This document shows, in pieces, positions 35,753 through 43,422 of a stretch of 64,000 nucleotides of DNA (the stretch's first letter is position 1; each line of letters opens with the position of its first letter). The DNA is from Christiangramia aestuarii. Lineage in GTDB: Bacteria > Bacteroidota > Bacteroidia > Flavobacteriales > Flavobacteriaceae. Location of the stretch: positions 248,001 through 312,000 of the forward strand of contig NZ_VJVW01000003.1 of NCBI RefSeq assembly GCF_009735585.1, written 5' to 3'. The notes under the pieces are model-generated. The model saw only the letters and a list, made by a program, of their open reading frames with translations, had not been told where the DNA came from and did not search any database. Made by a program: the position numbers and the translations under genes.

Positions 35753-36265
35753 ATGAGTAAAAGAGCTTTTAAGAAATATATTAAGTCCCTGAAAAAAGGA
35801 GAATTAGAGGAGCAGATGCTTGACCTCTATGAGCGCTTCGACGAGGTTAAGGTTTTCTATGATTTTGTGTTTAACCCGAAAGAGGAAAAATTGATCAGGG
35901 AAGCCAAGCTTAAGATCTCCAAAGAATATTTTCCGCCCAGTAACCGTAAGCCTAAAGGAAGAAGATCTGTCGCACAAAAACTGATCAAACATTTCCTTAA
36001 ACTGGAAATGGAGTCACATGCTCTGGCCGATCTCATGTTCTACAATATCGAGCTTGCCCAAACCTTTTCTGCCGACAGGGAAAAGCTTACCGAGGCATTT
36101 CAGAAAAGTATGCTAAAGTCTTTTGAGCAGGCGGTGAATTTTGTGATCGAGCAGGGCATCTCCCAGGATTTCATTCAGCGTATCCATAAAATAGAGAAAG
36201 AGGCTGATCAACAAAACTGGTTCAATTCCTATCAATTCCAACGCCTGAACGATCGTTTTCTTTAA
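35753..36265 (+). CDS. DUF6155-like hypothetical protein
   Basis: A 170-residue helical cytoplasmic protein. It opens MSKRAFKKYIKSLKKGELEE, keeps VKVFYDFVFNPKEEKLI, and has a basic motif RKPKGRRSVAQKLIKHFLKL. This fits the DUF6155 family as I recall it. Function is unknown. It is coupled to the FUSC gene, starting at the next base after its stop codon, and the T9SS gene starts 8 bases after its own stop. Confidence 0.72.
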   Translation: MSKRAFKKYIKSLKKGELEEQMLDLYERFDEVKVFYDFVFNPKEEKLIREAKLKISKEYFPPSNRKPKGRRSVAQKLIKHFLKLEMESHALADLMFYNIELAQTFSADREKLTEAFQKSMLKSFEQAVNFVIEQGISQDFIQRIHKIEKEADQQNWFNSYQFQRLNDRFL

Positions 36266-36273
36266 AATTTTAA

Positions 36274-38163
36274 ATGAGGTTATTTTTTGTAATTTTTTTT
36301 CTTCTAGGTTTCAGCAACCTGTATTCCCAACTTGGTTTTTGTACGGGAAGCAAGGGTGATCCCATCTTTCACGAAGATTTTGGCAACGGCAGGGGAACCG
36401 GGAACGAACTGGGAGCAGCTATCACCAGCTACAGGTTCGTAAAACAGGATCCTTATGATGGGGAGTATACAATTTCTGACAATATTGGTAACCAGATTAC
36501 CTCATGGCACGATTATCTTCCTAATACCACCATTTCGGGTGGCCGAGCCCTGATCGTCAATGCTGATTATACACCGGGAAGATTTTACCGGAAGGAGATC
36601 TCCGGCTTATGTGAAAATAATACCTACGAGTTCTCGGCTTTTCTAATGAACGTTTACGACAGGGGAAGCAATATCTGCGAGGGTGACGATCTGCCAAATG
36701 GCGGTATCCCGAACAGGGTAAGGTTCGAGATATGGGATGAAACAAACAGTTTCTTAATTAAAGGAGGCGACACCCCGGAGATCACCTCCACTTATTCCCC
36801 GGAATGGGAACAATTCGCGCTTACTTTTAAAACCGAACCAGGACAGGAAAAAGTTATCCTTAAAATGTTCAATATTGGTGAAGGAGGCTGCGGTAACGAC
36901 CTGGCCATCGATGATATCATATTCCGTTCCTGTGGAGACCTGGCTAGGGTTGCAACCGATGAAGGTATCAACGAAAAAATAGAAGTATGCCCCAGTGACA
37001 CTCCCTTCAGTTTGAAATTGCAGGCCGAAAGCGATCAATCGGTTTACTCAAAGCAATTCTACCAGTGGCAGATAAGCCGCAATGGGCAGGATTGGGGTGA
37101 TATTCCCGGAGCAAATAATGAAAATTACCAGACCTCTTTAATTAAAGAATCGGTTTTCTACAGGGTTAAACTGGCCGAAGATAAGATCAATCTTACCGGG
37201 AGTTCCTGTAGTGTAGCCTCCCAGGCCTTTCAGGTGAAAATCCTTCAAATTCCTGCGCCTCCGGTGAGTGGAGGGAATGTGGTGGTTTGTGAGAATGAAT
37301 CTGCCCCAGCACTTAGAGTTAATGTGCCCAGCGATGAAAGTGTGAATTGGTATGATAGTGAGACGGGAGGGAGGTTGCTTGCAGAAGGTACCAAAATCTA
37401 TTTTCCTATCTCTTCCGGGATTTATTATGCGGAAGCTTATAAGACCGGCTTTAATTGTACACCAGGAAAAAGGACGGCGGTAGAATTAAAAATCAACAGA
37501 CTCCCTGATATACGTGATGAGGAACTAAAGATCTGTCCCGGGGCTCAAATTGAATTAAAAGCAGGGTTTGCCGGTTTCGATTATCGATGGTCTACCGGAA
37601 GTACGGCTGAATCTATAATTATAGATTCCCCCGGAGAGTACGAGGTAGATATCATTTCTGCACCCGATTGTTATGCTACCAAAGTATTCAAAGTTGAAAA
37701 GATAGAGGAGGCTGAAATTTCCGGGGTAGAATCTGAAGGAGAAAATGTTCAAATATATAGCGAATATCCAGGTGAATTCAGTTATTCTTTGGATGGGGTG
37801 AACTATCAGGACGACCCAGTATTTATGGCTGTGGAAGGGGGCATTTACACTGCTTATATAAAAAATTCAGAAGATTGTAAGATCGACACTCTTGAATTTG
37901 CGCATATTGTGGTGCCGGTAATGATAAGCCCTAATAATGATGGTTACAATGACTATTTTCGACTGAAAGGAGTTTCTTTTTTTGAAAGTTCAGAAATCAG
38001 GATCTTTGACAGGTATGGAAAGTTAATGGCTGCAGGGCCTGGTGAGGATTTTAAGTGGGATGGAACCCTTAACGGAAAGGATCTGCCTGCTGGTGATTAC
38101 TGGTATCAAATAAGTATTGCAGGCTTTAAACCAAGGACAGGAAACTTTTCCCTGCTCCGTTGA
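36274..38163 (+). CDS. T9SS-exported adhesin-like protein, type B CTD
   Basis: A 629-residue secreted protein. The signal peptide is residues 1 to about 19 (MRLFFVIFFLLGFSNLYSQ). An N-terminal jelly-roll-like region (FHEDFGNGRG to CGNDLAIDDIIFRSC) is followed by Ig-like repeats (FYQWQISRNGQDWGDIPGAN, YDSETGGRLLAEGTKIYFPI). The C-terminal type B sorting domain has MISPNNDGYNDYFRLKG, IRIFDRYGKLM and GDYWYQI, the gliding-motility/CHU pattern used by the type IX system. Likely surface location; ligand is unknown. It closes a run of three genes that begins with FUSC. Confidence 0.92.
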   Translation: MRLFFVIFFLLGFSNLYSQLGFCTGSKGDPIFHEDFGNGRGTGNELGAAITSYRFVKQDPYDGEYTISDNIGNQITSWHDYLPNTTISGGRALIVNADYTPGRFYRKEISGLCENNTYEFSAFLMNVYDRGSNICEGDDLPNGGIPNRVRFEIWDETNSFLIKGGDTPEITSTYSPEWEQFALTFKTEPGQEKVILKMFNIGEGGCGNDLAIDDIIFRSCGDLARVATDEGINEKIEVCPSDTPFSLKLQAESDQSVYSKQFYQWQISRNGQDWGDIPGANNENYQTSLIKESVFYRVKLAEDKINLTGSSCSVASQAFQVKILQIPAPPVSGGNVVVCENESAPALRVNVPSDESVNWYDSETGGRLLAEGTKIYFPISSGIYYAEAYKTGFNCTPGKRTAVELKINRLPDIRDEELKICPGAQIELKAGFAGFDYRWSTGSTAESIIIDSPGEYEVDIISAPDCYATKVFKVEKIEEAEISGVESEGENVQIYSEYPGEFSYSLDGVNYQDDPVFMAVEGGIYTAYIKNSEDCKIDTLEFAHIVVPVMISPNNDGYNDYFRLKGVSFFESSEIRIFDRYGKLMAAGPGEDFKWDGTLNGKDLPAGDYWYQISIAGFKPRTGNFSLLR

Positions 38164-38178
38164 TCCCGTAATTAAAAA

Positions 38179-38198
38179 AGCCATCCTTTAGGGATGGC
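38179..38198 (-). terminator. Terminator between T9SS gene and 29-aa ORF
   Basis: AGCCATCC/GGATGGCT stem with a small loop. The T-rich side faces the minus strand (complement of 38172-38178), so it best serves the small minus-strand gene that ends at 38228, though it also lies 15 bases after the plus-strand T9SS gene. Confidence 0.7.
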
Positions 38199-38227
38199 TT
38201 AAAAAGCAACTAATTAATCACTAAAAA

Positions 38228-38317
38228 TTACTTCTTAGGTTTAGCCTGTTGCTTCGATTTTTGAGCCGGCTTAGGCTGACTCTTAGAATCTTTTTTCGGG
38301 CTTTTTTGTTGTGCCAT
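38228..38317 (-). CDS. 29-residue Lys/Gln/Pro-rich microprotein
   Basis: ATG at 38317 opens a 29-codon frame with 10 Lys, 6 Gln and 4 Pro and no hydrophobic core, reading MAQQKSPKKDSKSQ and ending QQAKPKK. It is intrinsically disordered and strongly basic. It is followed on its own strand by a terminator hairpin 29 bases downstream, which supports it being a transcribed unit. Such small basic proteins in other bacteria bind RNA, DNA or ribosomes. The function here is not known, and a short low-complexity ORF could be coincidental. Confidence 0.5.
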   Translation of the reverse strand: MAQQKSPKKDSKSQPKPAQKSKQQAKPKK

Positions 38318-38449
38318 TATCATATAAAATTATACCCTAATTTACCTAAGAAATCCTCTCGTTATTTTCGTCTTAATAAATAATTAACTATAAAGTTTCT
38401 GGTCCCTCATTCACCTATATAATGCTTTCCTGAGTTAATTCTAATTGAG

Positions 38450-38457
38450 TAAATTTG
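38450..38457 (+). promoter_or_regulatory. -7 box of the cysE-cysM operon
   Basis: TAAATTTG is a full TAnnTTTG match. Predicted transcript start is near 38464, a 13-base leader before the ATG at 38477. A -33 TTTG is not clear. Confidence 0.5.
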
Positions 38458-38476
38458 AAATACAATAAGACTTGCG

Positions 38477-39268
38477 ATGAAAATGGAAAATATAATTGCC
38501 CAGATTGAAGAACAGAAGAATCTGCCGAACCTCAATTTGAGCATTAAAGAAAAGACCCAGGCTTTTACCCATAAACTTTTTTATACCCTTTTCGATAAAC
38601 AGACCCCTGTAAAGGATAATCTTATGGAACTGGGGATGGATTTCGAAGTGCTGGCTAAACTGGTATGCTGGGAGCCCGGCTCTCCATGCCAGGATATATG
38701 GCAGGACTACCTGCAGATGCTTCCGGGAATCCTGGAAAAACTCAACCTGGACGCCCAGGCTATAGCCAAAAACGACCCTGCAGCCAATTCGGTAGAAGAA
38801 GTTTATCTTTCCTATCCTGGATTTTTTGCCATTGCAACTTACAGGCTTAGCCATGAGTTCTACAAATTCGGCTTACCCCTGGTACCCAGGCTAATGACCG
38901 AATGTGCCCATAGTCTTACCGGTACAGATATCAACCCGGGAGCCAAAATCGGGGATTCATTTTTTATAGACCACGCTACCGGGGTGGTGATAGGAGAGAC
39001 AGCCATCATCGAAGATAATGTAAAGCTTTACCAAGGAGTGACCCTGGGTGCGCTTACGGTAAATAAAGGCTTAAAGAATGTCAAAAGGCATCCCACTATT
39101 CAGAAAAATGTCACTATTTATGCAAATGCTACCATCCTTGGTGGAGAAACCGTTATTGGTGAGAATAGTATTATTGGGGGGAATGTCTGGTTAACCAAAT
39201 CTGTACCCAGGAACTCCATGGTTTCTCATACTCCCCAGATAAGTATTAAAAACAACGCAGATAAATGA
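38477..39268 (+). CDS. cysE: Serine O-acetyltransferase
   Basis: Converts L-serine and acetyl-CoA to O-acetylserine. The 263-residue protein has a helical N-terminal domain and a left-handed beta-helix C-terminal domain from about residue 150 (GTDINPGAKIGDSFFIDHAT, VVIGETAIIEDNVKLYQGVT, GGNVWLTKSVPRNSMV). The catalytic DH pair is in FFIDHATGVVIGE. An Asp-x-His motif and Glu typical of SAT are visible. It overlaps cysM by 4 bases (ATGA), so the two are translated together as a cysteine-synthesis unit. Confidence 0.94.
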   Translation: MKMENIIAQIEEQKNLPNLNLSIKEKTQAFTHKLFYTLFDKQTPVKDNLMELGMDFEVLAKLVCWEPGSPCQDIWQDYLQMLPGILEKLNLDAQAIAKNDPAANSVEEVYLSYPGFFAIATYRLSHEFYKFGLPLVPRLMTECAHSLTGTDINPGAKIGDSFFIDHATGVVIGETAIIEDNVKLYQGVTLGALTVNKGLKNVKRHPTIQKNVTIYANATILGGETVIGENSIIGGNVWLTKSVPRNSMVSHTPQISIKNNADK

Positions 39269-40149
39269 ACGATTCGATATTAGACCTGGTGGGGAACACC
39301 CCACTGGTAAAGGCAAAACGTATTTTCAATAAACCCGGCGTAAACCTCTATTTTAAACTGGAAGGCCAGAACCCGGGAGGAAGCGTAAAAGACCGGGCGG
39401 CCTACAATATGATAAAGAGTGCCCTGGAACGTGGTGATATCGATAAAAGCACGAAGTTGATCGAGGCTACCAGTGGAAATACCGGTATCGCCCTGGCGAT
39501 GATCGCGGGGATATTTGGATTGGATATTGAGCTGGTAATGCCCGAGAATTCTACGGTAGAAAGGGTTCAGACCATGAGGGCTTATGGAGCTAAAGTGATA
39601 CTTACCGATGCCGACGGAGGAATAGAAGGCTCAAGGGATTATGCCGAGGATAAAATGAAATCTGGCGACTATTTCATGCTTAACCAGTTTGGAAACGATG
39701 ACAACTGGAAAGCGCATTACCAAACCACCGGTCCCGAGATATGGAGAGATACCGGGAATAAGGTTACCCACTTCGTTTCCTCTATGGGAACTACCGGTAC
39801 CATCATGGGAACCAGTACTTTTTTAAAAGAAAAGAACAAGGATATACAGATCGTAGGAGTGCAGCCAACCGATGATTCCCGAATACCGGGTATTAGGAAA
39901 TGGCCGGAGGCTTACCTGCCAAAGATCTTTGATCCGAAAAAAGTAGACAGGGTTCTGGAAGTGAGTGAACAGGATGCTATTGAAATGAGCAGGAGATTAG
40001 CAGAGGAAGAAGGTATATTTGCCGGAATGAGTAGTGGAGGAGCTGCTACGGCCGCGGTAAGGCTATGCAATGAGCTGGAAAGTGGACTGGTAGTTAGTAT
40101 CGTTTGTGATCGTGGAGACAGGTATCTTTCTTCAGACCTCTTCGAATAG
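39265..40149 (+). CDS. cysM: Cysteine synthase B
   Basis: PLP enzyme of 294 residues that uses O-acetylserine and sulfide (or thiosulfate) to make cysteine. The PLP lysine is K42 in NPGGSVKDRAAYNM. The phosphate-binding loop EATSGNTGIAL and GGAAT-like SSGGAATAAVRL follow. Compact length and QFGNDDN (instead of the CysK wording) favour CysM over CysK. It is translationally coupled to cysE. Confidence 0.92.
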   Translation: MNDSILDLVGNTPLVKAKRIFNKPGVNLYFKLEGQNPGGSVKDRAAYNMIKSALERGDIDKSTKLIEATSGNTGIALAMIAGIFGLDIELVMPENSTVERVQTMRAYGAKVILTDADGGIEGSRDYAEDKMKSGDYFMLNQFGNDDNWKAHYQTTGPEIWRDTGNKVTHFVSSMGTTGTIMGTSTFLKEKNKDIQIVGVQPTDDSRIPGIRKWPEAYLPKIFDPKKVDRVLEVSEQDAIEMSRRLAEEEGIFAGMSSGGAATAAVRLCNELESGLVVSIVCDRGDRYLSSDLFE

Positions 40150-40161
40150 GCACAAAAAGAA

Positions 40162-40289
40162 GGCTGTATGAAAATTTTAGCGTTAACTCTGTGTGATTTT
40201 TTGATCTGAGAGATCAAGAATTTATTAACTACTATTACATTTAACATTCTGTCTTATGAGATTAGACAGCGCTAAACTTCCATACAGCC
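40162..40289. repeat. 128-bp imperfect inverted repeat, MITE-like or structured
   Basis: GGCTGTATG (40162-40170) and CATACAGCC (40281-40289) bound a segment whose ends continue to pair with a few mismatches (left TTTTAGCGTT, right AGCGCTAAAC). Inside is a perfect hairpin TTGATCT-gag-AGATCAA (40201-40217) and CTGTCT/AGACAG (40249-40268). It lies between convergent cysM and 40307-40867. It could be a small mobile remnant or a complex terminator/RNA; no target duplication is obvious. No protein is encoded. Confidence 0.45.
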
Positions 40290-40306
40290 CTAGGAATATA
40301 TTTTCC

Positions 40307-40867
40307 TTAGAATTTTTCAACCATGGCCACACCGGTAGTCGAGGTACGGGCAGGGGTGATTCTTAATTTTTCACGTTCGCTACCTTTTTCCAGGTAAACG
40401 ATATACTTTTCTTTATCTATATTTCCTTCGGTTCCTGAAGCTATGTACTTGTCCTTGGTAAGAGTCCATCCCATATAATTTGCATAGACTTCATTTCTTA
40501 CTTCAAAAGGCAGGGGAACATCTTCAAATTTTTGAAATGTGCTTACCAGTTGATTTTTATCATCATACCTTGCATTTAGGTGCCCTTTAGGACTGGTGAC
40601 AGTTACATAAATATCTCCGTTTAAATTTCCCGATTCTTTCCTAAATCTGTTAATATCAAAGTTTTCATTAATAAAAGCGATAGCATTAGACTGGAATTGG
40701 GCTGCATAATTTTCGCGCACTTTCACAATTCCATTGGCATAATCTTCAAAAACGACCTCGCCTGTGGGTTCAAAGGTTAATGTGGTTTCTTCAAGTTCAA
40801 TAACTTTTTGCGAATAGGCGGTTAATACCCAACCTGCAAGTAATACGAATGTGATGAGTTTTTTCAT
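40307..40867 (-). CDS. Secreted hypothetical protein
   Basis: A 186-residue exported protein with a signal peptide (MKKLITFVLLAGWVLTAYSQ, cleaved near 20). The mature part is a mix of beta strands and one helix (KVRENYAAQFQSNAIAFINE). No catalytic motif or sorting domain is visible, and it is not a lipoprotein. It is divergently unrelated to its neighbours except for its position next to the Crp/Fnr gene on the same strand, 103 bases downstream, which may regulate it. Function is unknown. Confidence 0.78.
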   Translation of the reverse strand: MKKLITFVLLAGWVLTAYSQKVIELEETTLTFEPTGEVVFEDYANGIVKVRENYAAQFQSNAIAFINENFDINRFRKESGNLNGDIYVTVTSPKGHLNARYDDKNQLVSTFQKFEDVPLPFEVRNEVYANYMGWTLTKDKYIASGTEGNIDKEKYIVYLEKGSEREKLRITPARTSTTGVAMVEKF

Positions 40868-40970
40868 GGTCTGAAAATTTAAATTAATTGATGAATAAAT
40901 TGTTTTGGAATATTAATGCAAGATAGACTATATGGTGCTGATCCTGAATGACCTAGGTAGCACAGGGCTG

Positions 40971-41717
40971 TTATTTTTGATTTCCGTTCTGCTTTTCCAA
41001 TTCCTCAAGTAATAGAGAAATGTCCCTGATCTCCAGCTGGTTTCTGGCGATATTAATGGAACCGTTCTGCTTTAATTGCTGAAGATGCCTGTTCACCACA
41101 GCTCTTGTGGAACCTATAAGATTTGCGATCTCCTTATTAGGCAGGTCATTGATATGTTCCAGCTTTTGAGATTTTAAATTCACATTTTCCAGAAGCAGTT
41201 TCAATAGCCGGGTGGTGATATTGGTAAATATGAGTTGTGAGACATTAGATTCCAGAGCACGCATCATACCACCGGCATACGAAAGAAAGTGTTCATACTG
41301 CCAGGGATTCTTATTAAGCCATTCCCTGAGCTTTTCCATTGGGATGGCCAGAACCCTTATCTCATCAAGGCATTCATAGTATACCTTATGTTTTATACCA
41401 TCCAATAGGCAAAATAGATCGAAAACATCTCCTTTCTTTAGTAGGAACAAGGTGTGTTCCTTATGGCTGAAATCATCTACATTGTACATTTTGATCCGGC
41501 CACGGGTAATAATGTAAAAGTGAAAGAGGAATTTCTGGTGATTTATGATGCAGGAGTTCTTACTCCATTTTTCTTCATGAAAATGGTTCAGAAGATCCAA
41601 CCACTGATCTTTTTTCAGGCCTGCGAATAACTCACAACTGTTAAGCGTTGATTGGTAATTGGAGTAAAGGTCCTCAGCAGAAATCAAATCCCAGGTTTTT
41701 AAGGTTATTTCATTCAC
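40971..41717 (-). CDS. Crp/Fnr family transcriptional regulator
   Basis: A 248-residue regulator with an N-terminal cyclic-nucleotide-binding-like domain (FYIITRGRIKMYNVDDF, FLLKKGDVFDLFCLLDG) and a C-terminal winged helix (LPNKEIANLIGSTRAVVNRH, LQQLKQNGSI). The effector loop lacks the Arg-Ser pair needed for cAMP, and there are no N-terminal Fe-S cysteine clusters, so it is neither true Crp nor Fnr; the ligand is unknown. The frame opens with GTG at 41717, because the nearby ATG at 41713 is in another frame. The start codon is preceded by an extreme C-rich leader. Confidence 0.85.
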   Translation of the reverse strand: MNEITLKTWDLISAEDLYSNYQSTLNSCELFAGLKKDQWLDLLNHFHEEKWSKNSCIINHQKFLFHFYIITRGRIKMYNVDDFSHKEHTLFLLKKGDVFDLFCLLDGIKHKVYYECLDEIRVLAIPMEKLREWLNKNPWQYEHFLSYAGGMMRALESNVSQLIFTNITTRLLKLLLENVNLKSQKLEHINDLPNKEIANLIGSTRAVVNRHLQQLKQNGSINIARNQLEIRDISLLLEELEKQNGNQK

Positions 41718-41735
41718 CCGGGGGGAGTGGGGGGC
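41717..41735. other. C-rich tract in Crp/Fnr leader
   Basis: The plus strand has two runs of six G (41720-41725 and 41729-41734) separated by AGT. On the regulator's strand this becomes CCCCCC-ACT-CCCCCC just upstream of GTG. It stands out in an AT-rich genome. Confidence 0.9.
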
Positions 41736-41850
41736 ACAGAAATTTTTTCAGCAATTGAAAAAATTATAATAGCAAAATTAACGACCCTAAAAATACAATT
41801 TTTTTAAATGCGGCGGGGCTAATTAAAGGCTTCATATTCCTGAATTAATT

Positions 41851-41881
41851 TTTGACTAAAGATTAAAATGCCTTATTTTTG
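41851..41881 (+). promoter_or_regulatory. Helicase gene promoter, full consensus
   Basis: TTTG at 41851-41854, a 19-base spacer, and TATTTTTG at 41874-41881 give the best -33/-7 match in the window. The predicted transcript starts at about 41888, about 20 bases before the ATG at 41908. Confidence 0.75.
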
Positions 41882-41907
41882 CAAAATTGCTTACTTATAA
41901 AAAATCT

Positions 41908-43422
41908 ATGGCGTCAGAAACATTTGGTATTGAAAAGAAGAAAGTAGACAAGGAACTATATGACTATCAGCAAAAGGATATAAACAAGATTTTCGGGGTG
42001 ATAGAAGAGCATCCCGAAAATTATAATCTGCTATACCAGCTACCAACAGGTGGTGGTAAAACCGTGATATTCTCCCAGATGACCCGGGAGTATATCCAGA
42101 GAACCAATAAGAAAGTTCTAATCCTTACCCACAGGATCGAGCTTTGTAAACAGACCTCCAAAATGCTTTCTGGCTTTGGGGTTCGCAATAAGATAATCAA
42201 TTCCAAGGTCAAGGAATTACCAGATCAGGATGACTATATGTGCTTTGTAGCCATGGTTGAAACCCTGAACAACCGCTTGAACGATGAAAAACTGGAAATA
42301 GAAGATATTGGTCTGGTCATTATCGATGAGGCTCACTATAACTCTTTCAGGAAATTGTTCAAGTTCTTCGAGAAATGCTTCATCCTGGGTGTGACAGCCA
42401 CTCCTTTGAGTTCGAATATCAAGCTTCCCATGAAGGATAACTACAGGGAACTTATCGTAGGTGATTCCATTAATTCCCTTATAGAAAAAGGATTCTTGGC
42501 CCGCGCCAATATTTACAGCTATAATGTAGGGCTTACCAATCTTAAAGTGGGAATGAACGGTGACTATACAGTAAAATCTTCAGAAGAGCTCTATTCCAAT
42601 TACAGTATGCAGGAAAAACTGCTTACTGCTTATTATGAAAGGTCTAGAGGTAAGAAAACTCTCATTTTCAATAATGGTATTAATACTTCGGTGGAAGTTT
42701 ACCATACCTTCAAAAATGCCGGGTTGCCTATTCGCCATTTAGATAATACAACCAGTAAGCAGGATCGTAAAGACATCCTTAAATGGTTCAAACATACACC
42801 AGACGCCATTGTGACTTCGGTAAGTATACTTACCACCGGTTTTGATGAACCAACCGTGGAAACCATCATTCTTAATCGAGCAACCAAATCGCTAACTCTA
42901 TATTTCCAGATGATTGGTCGTGGTTCACGGGTTCTTAAAGATAAAGAAGAATTTACGGTGATAGACCTTGGTAATAACATGGCCAGATTCGGTCACTGGA
43001 GCACACCGGTAGACTGGAAACAGATTTTCAGGTCACCAGATTTCTATTTCGAAAATCTTTTAAGTGATGAGGAGATCGAAAGGGAATTCCAGTATGAAAT
43101 GCCACCGGAAATTCGTGAACAATTCTCCAAGACCGAAGATGTAACTTTTGATGTGGAAGCCGCTTACGACGAGGTGATCAAAAAAGGTTTAAAATCCAAG
43201 GCCGTTCTTGAATGGTCTATGGAACAGCACGTAAAGATGTGTGTAGAAAATAGCGAGGATGTTTTTGATGCCAGGATTCTTGCGCAGGAACTAAAGCCTG
43301 ATATCGCTTCAAGGATCAAGCAATATTCTTACTGTATAAGTAAAAGCACCAAGAATTACAGGGACTGGCTTGAAGAGGATTACTCTCGTAAACTTAGAAT
43401 GCAGATCAATAAGGAATTCTAG
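41908..43422 (+). CDS. SF2 DEAD/DEAH-box helicase
   Basis: Superfamily 2 helicase of about 504 residues, like SSL2/type III restriction-subunit helicases. Motif I is LPTGGGKTVIF, motif II is VIIDEAHYNSF (DEAH), motif III-like GVTATPLSS, and motif VI is FQMIGRGSRVLKDKEEF (QxxGRGSR). A C-terminal extension of about 130 residues lacks an obvious nuclease domain, so it is a stand-alone DNA or RNA helicase. It is not linked to a restriction methylase. The start at 41908 is preferred because the promoter predicts transcription from 41888; a longer frame begins with TTG at 41887. Its stop overlaps the PBP1A stop by 4 bases. Confidence 0.9.
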   Translation: MASETFGIEKKKVDKELYDYQQKDINKIFGVIEEHPENYNLLYQLPTGGGKTVIFSQMTREYIQRTNKKVLILTHRIELCKQTSKMLSGFGVRNKIINSKVKELPDQDDYMCFVAMVETLNNRLNDEKLEIEDIGLVIIDEAHYNSFRKLFKFFEKCFILGVTATPLSSNIKLPMKDNYRELIVGDSINSLIEKGFLARANIYSYNVGLTNLKVGMNGDYTVKSSEELYSNYSMQEKLLTAYYERSRGKKTLIFNNGINTSVEVYHTFKNAGLPIRHLDNTTSKQDRKDILKWFKHTPDAIVTSVSILTTGFDEPTVETIILNRATKSLTLYFQMIGRGSRVLKDKEEFTVIDLGNNMARFGHWSTPVDWKQIFRSPDFYFENLLSDEEIEREFQYEMPPEIREQFSKTEDVTFDVEAAYDEVIKKGLKSKAVLEWSMEQHVKMCVENSEDVFDARILAQELKPDIASRIKQYSYCISKSTKNYRDWLEEDYSRKLRMQINKEF

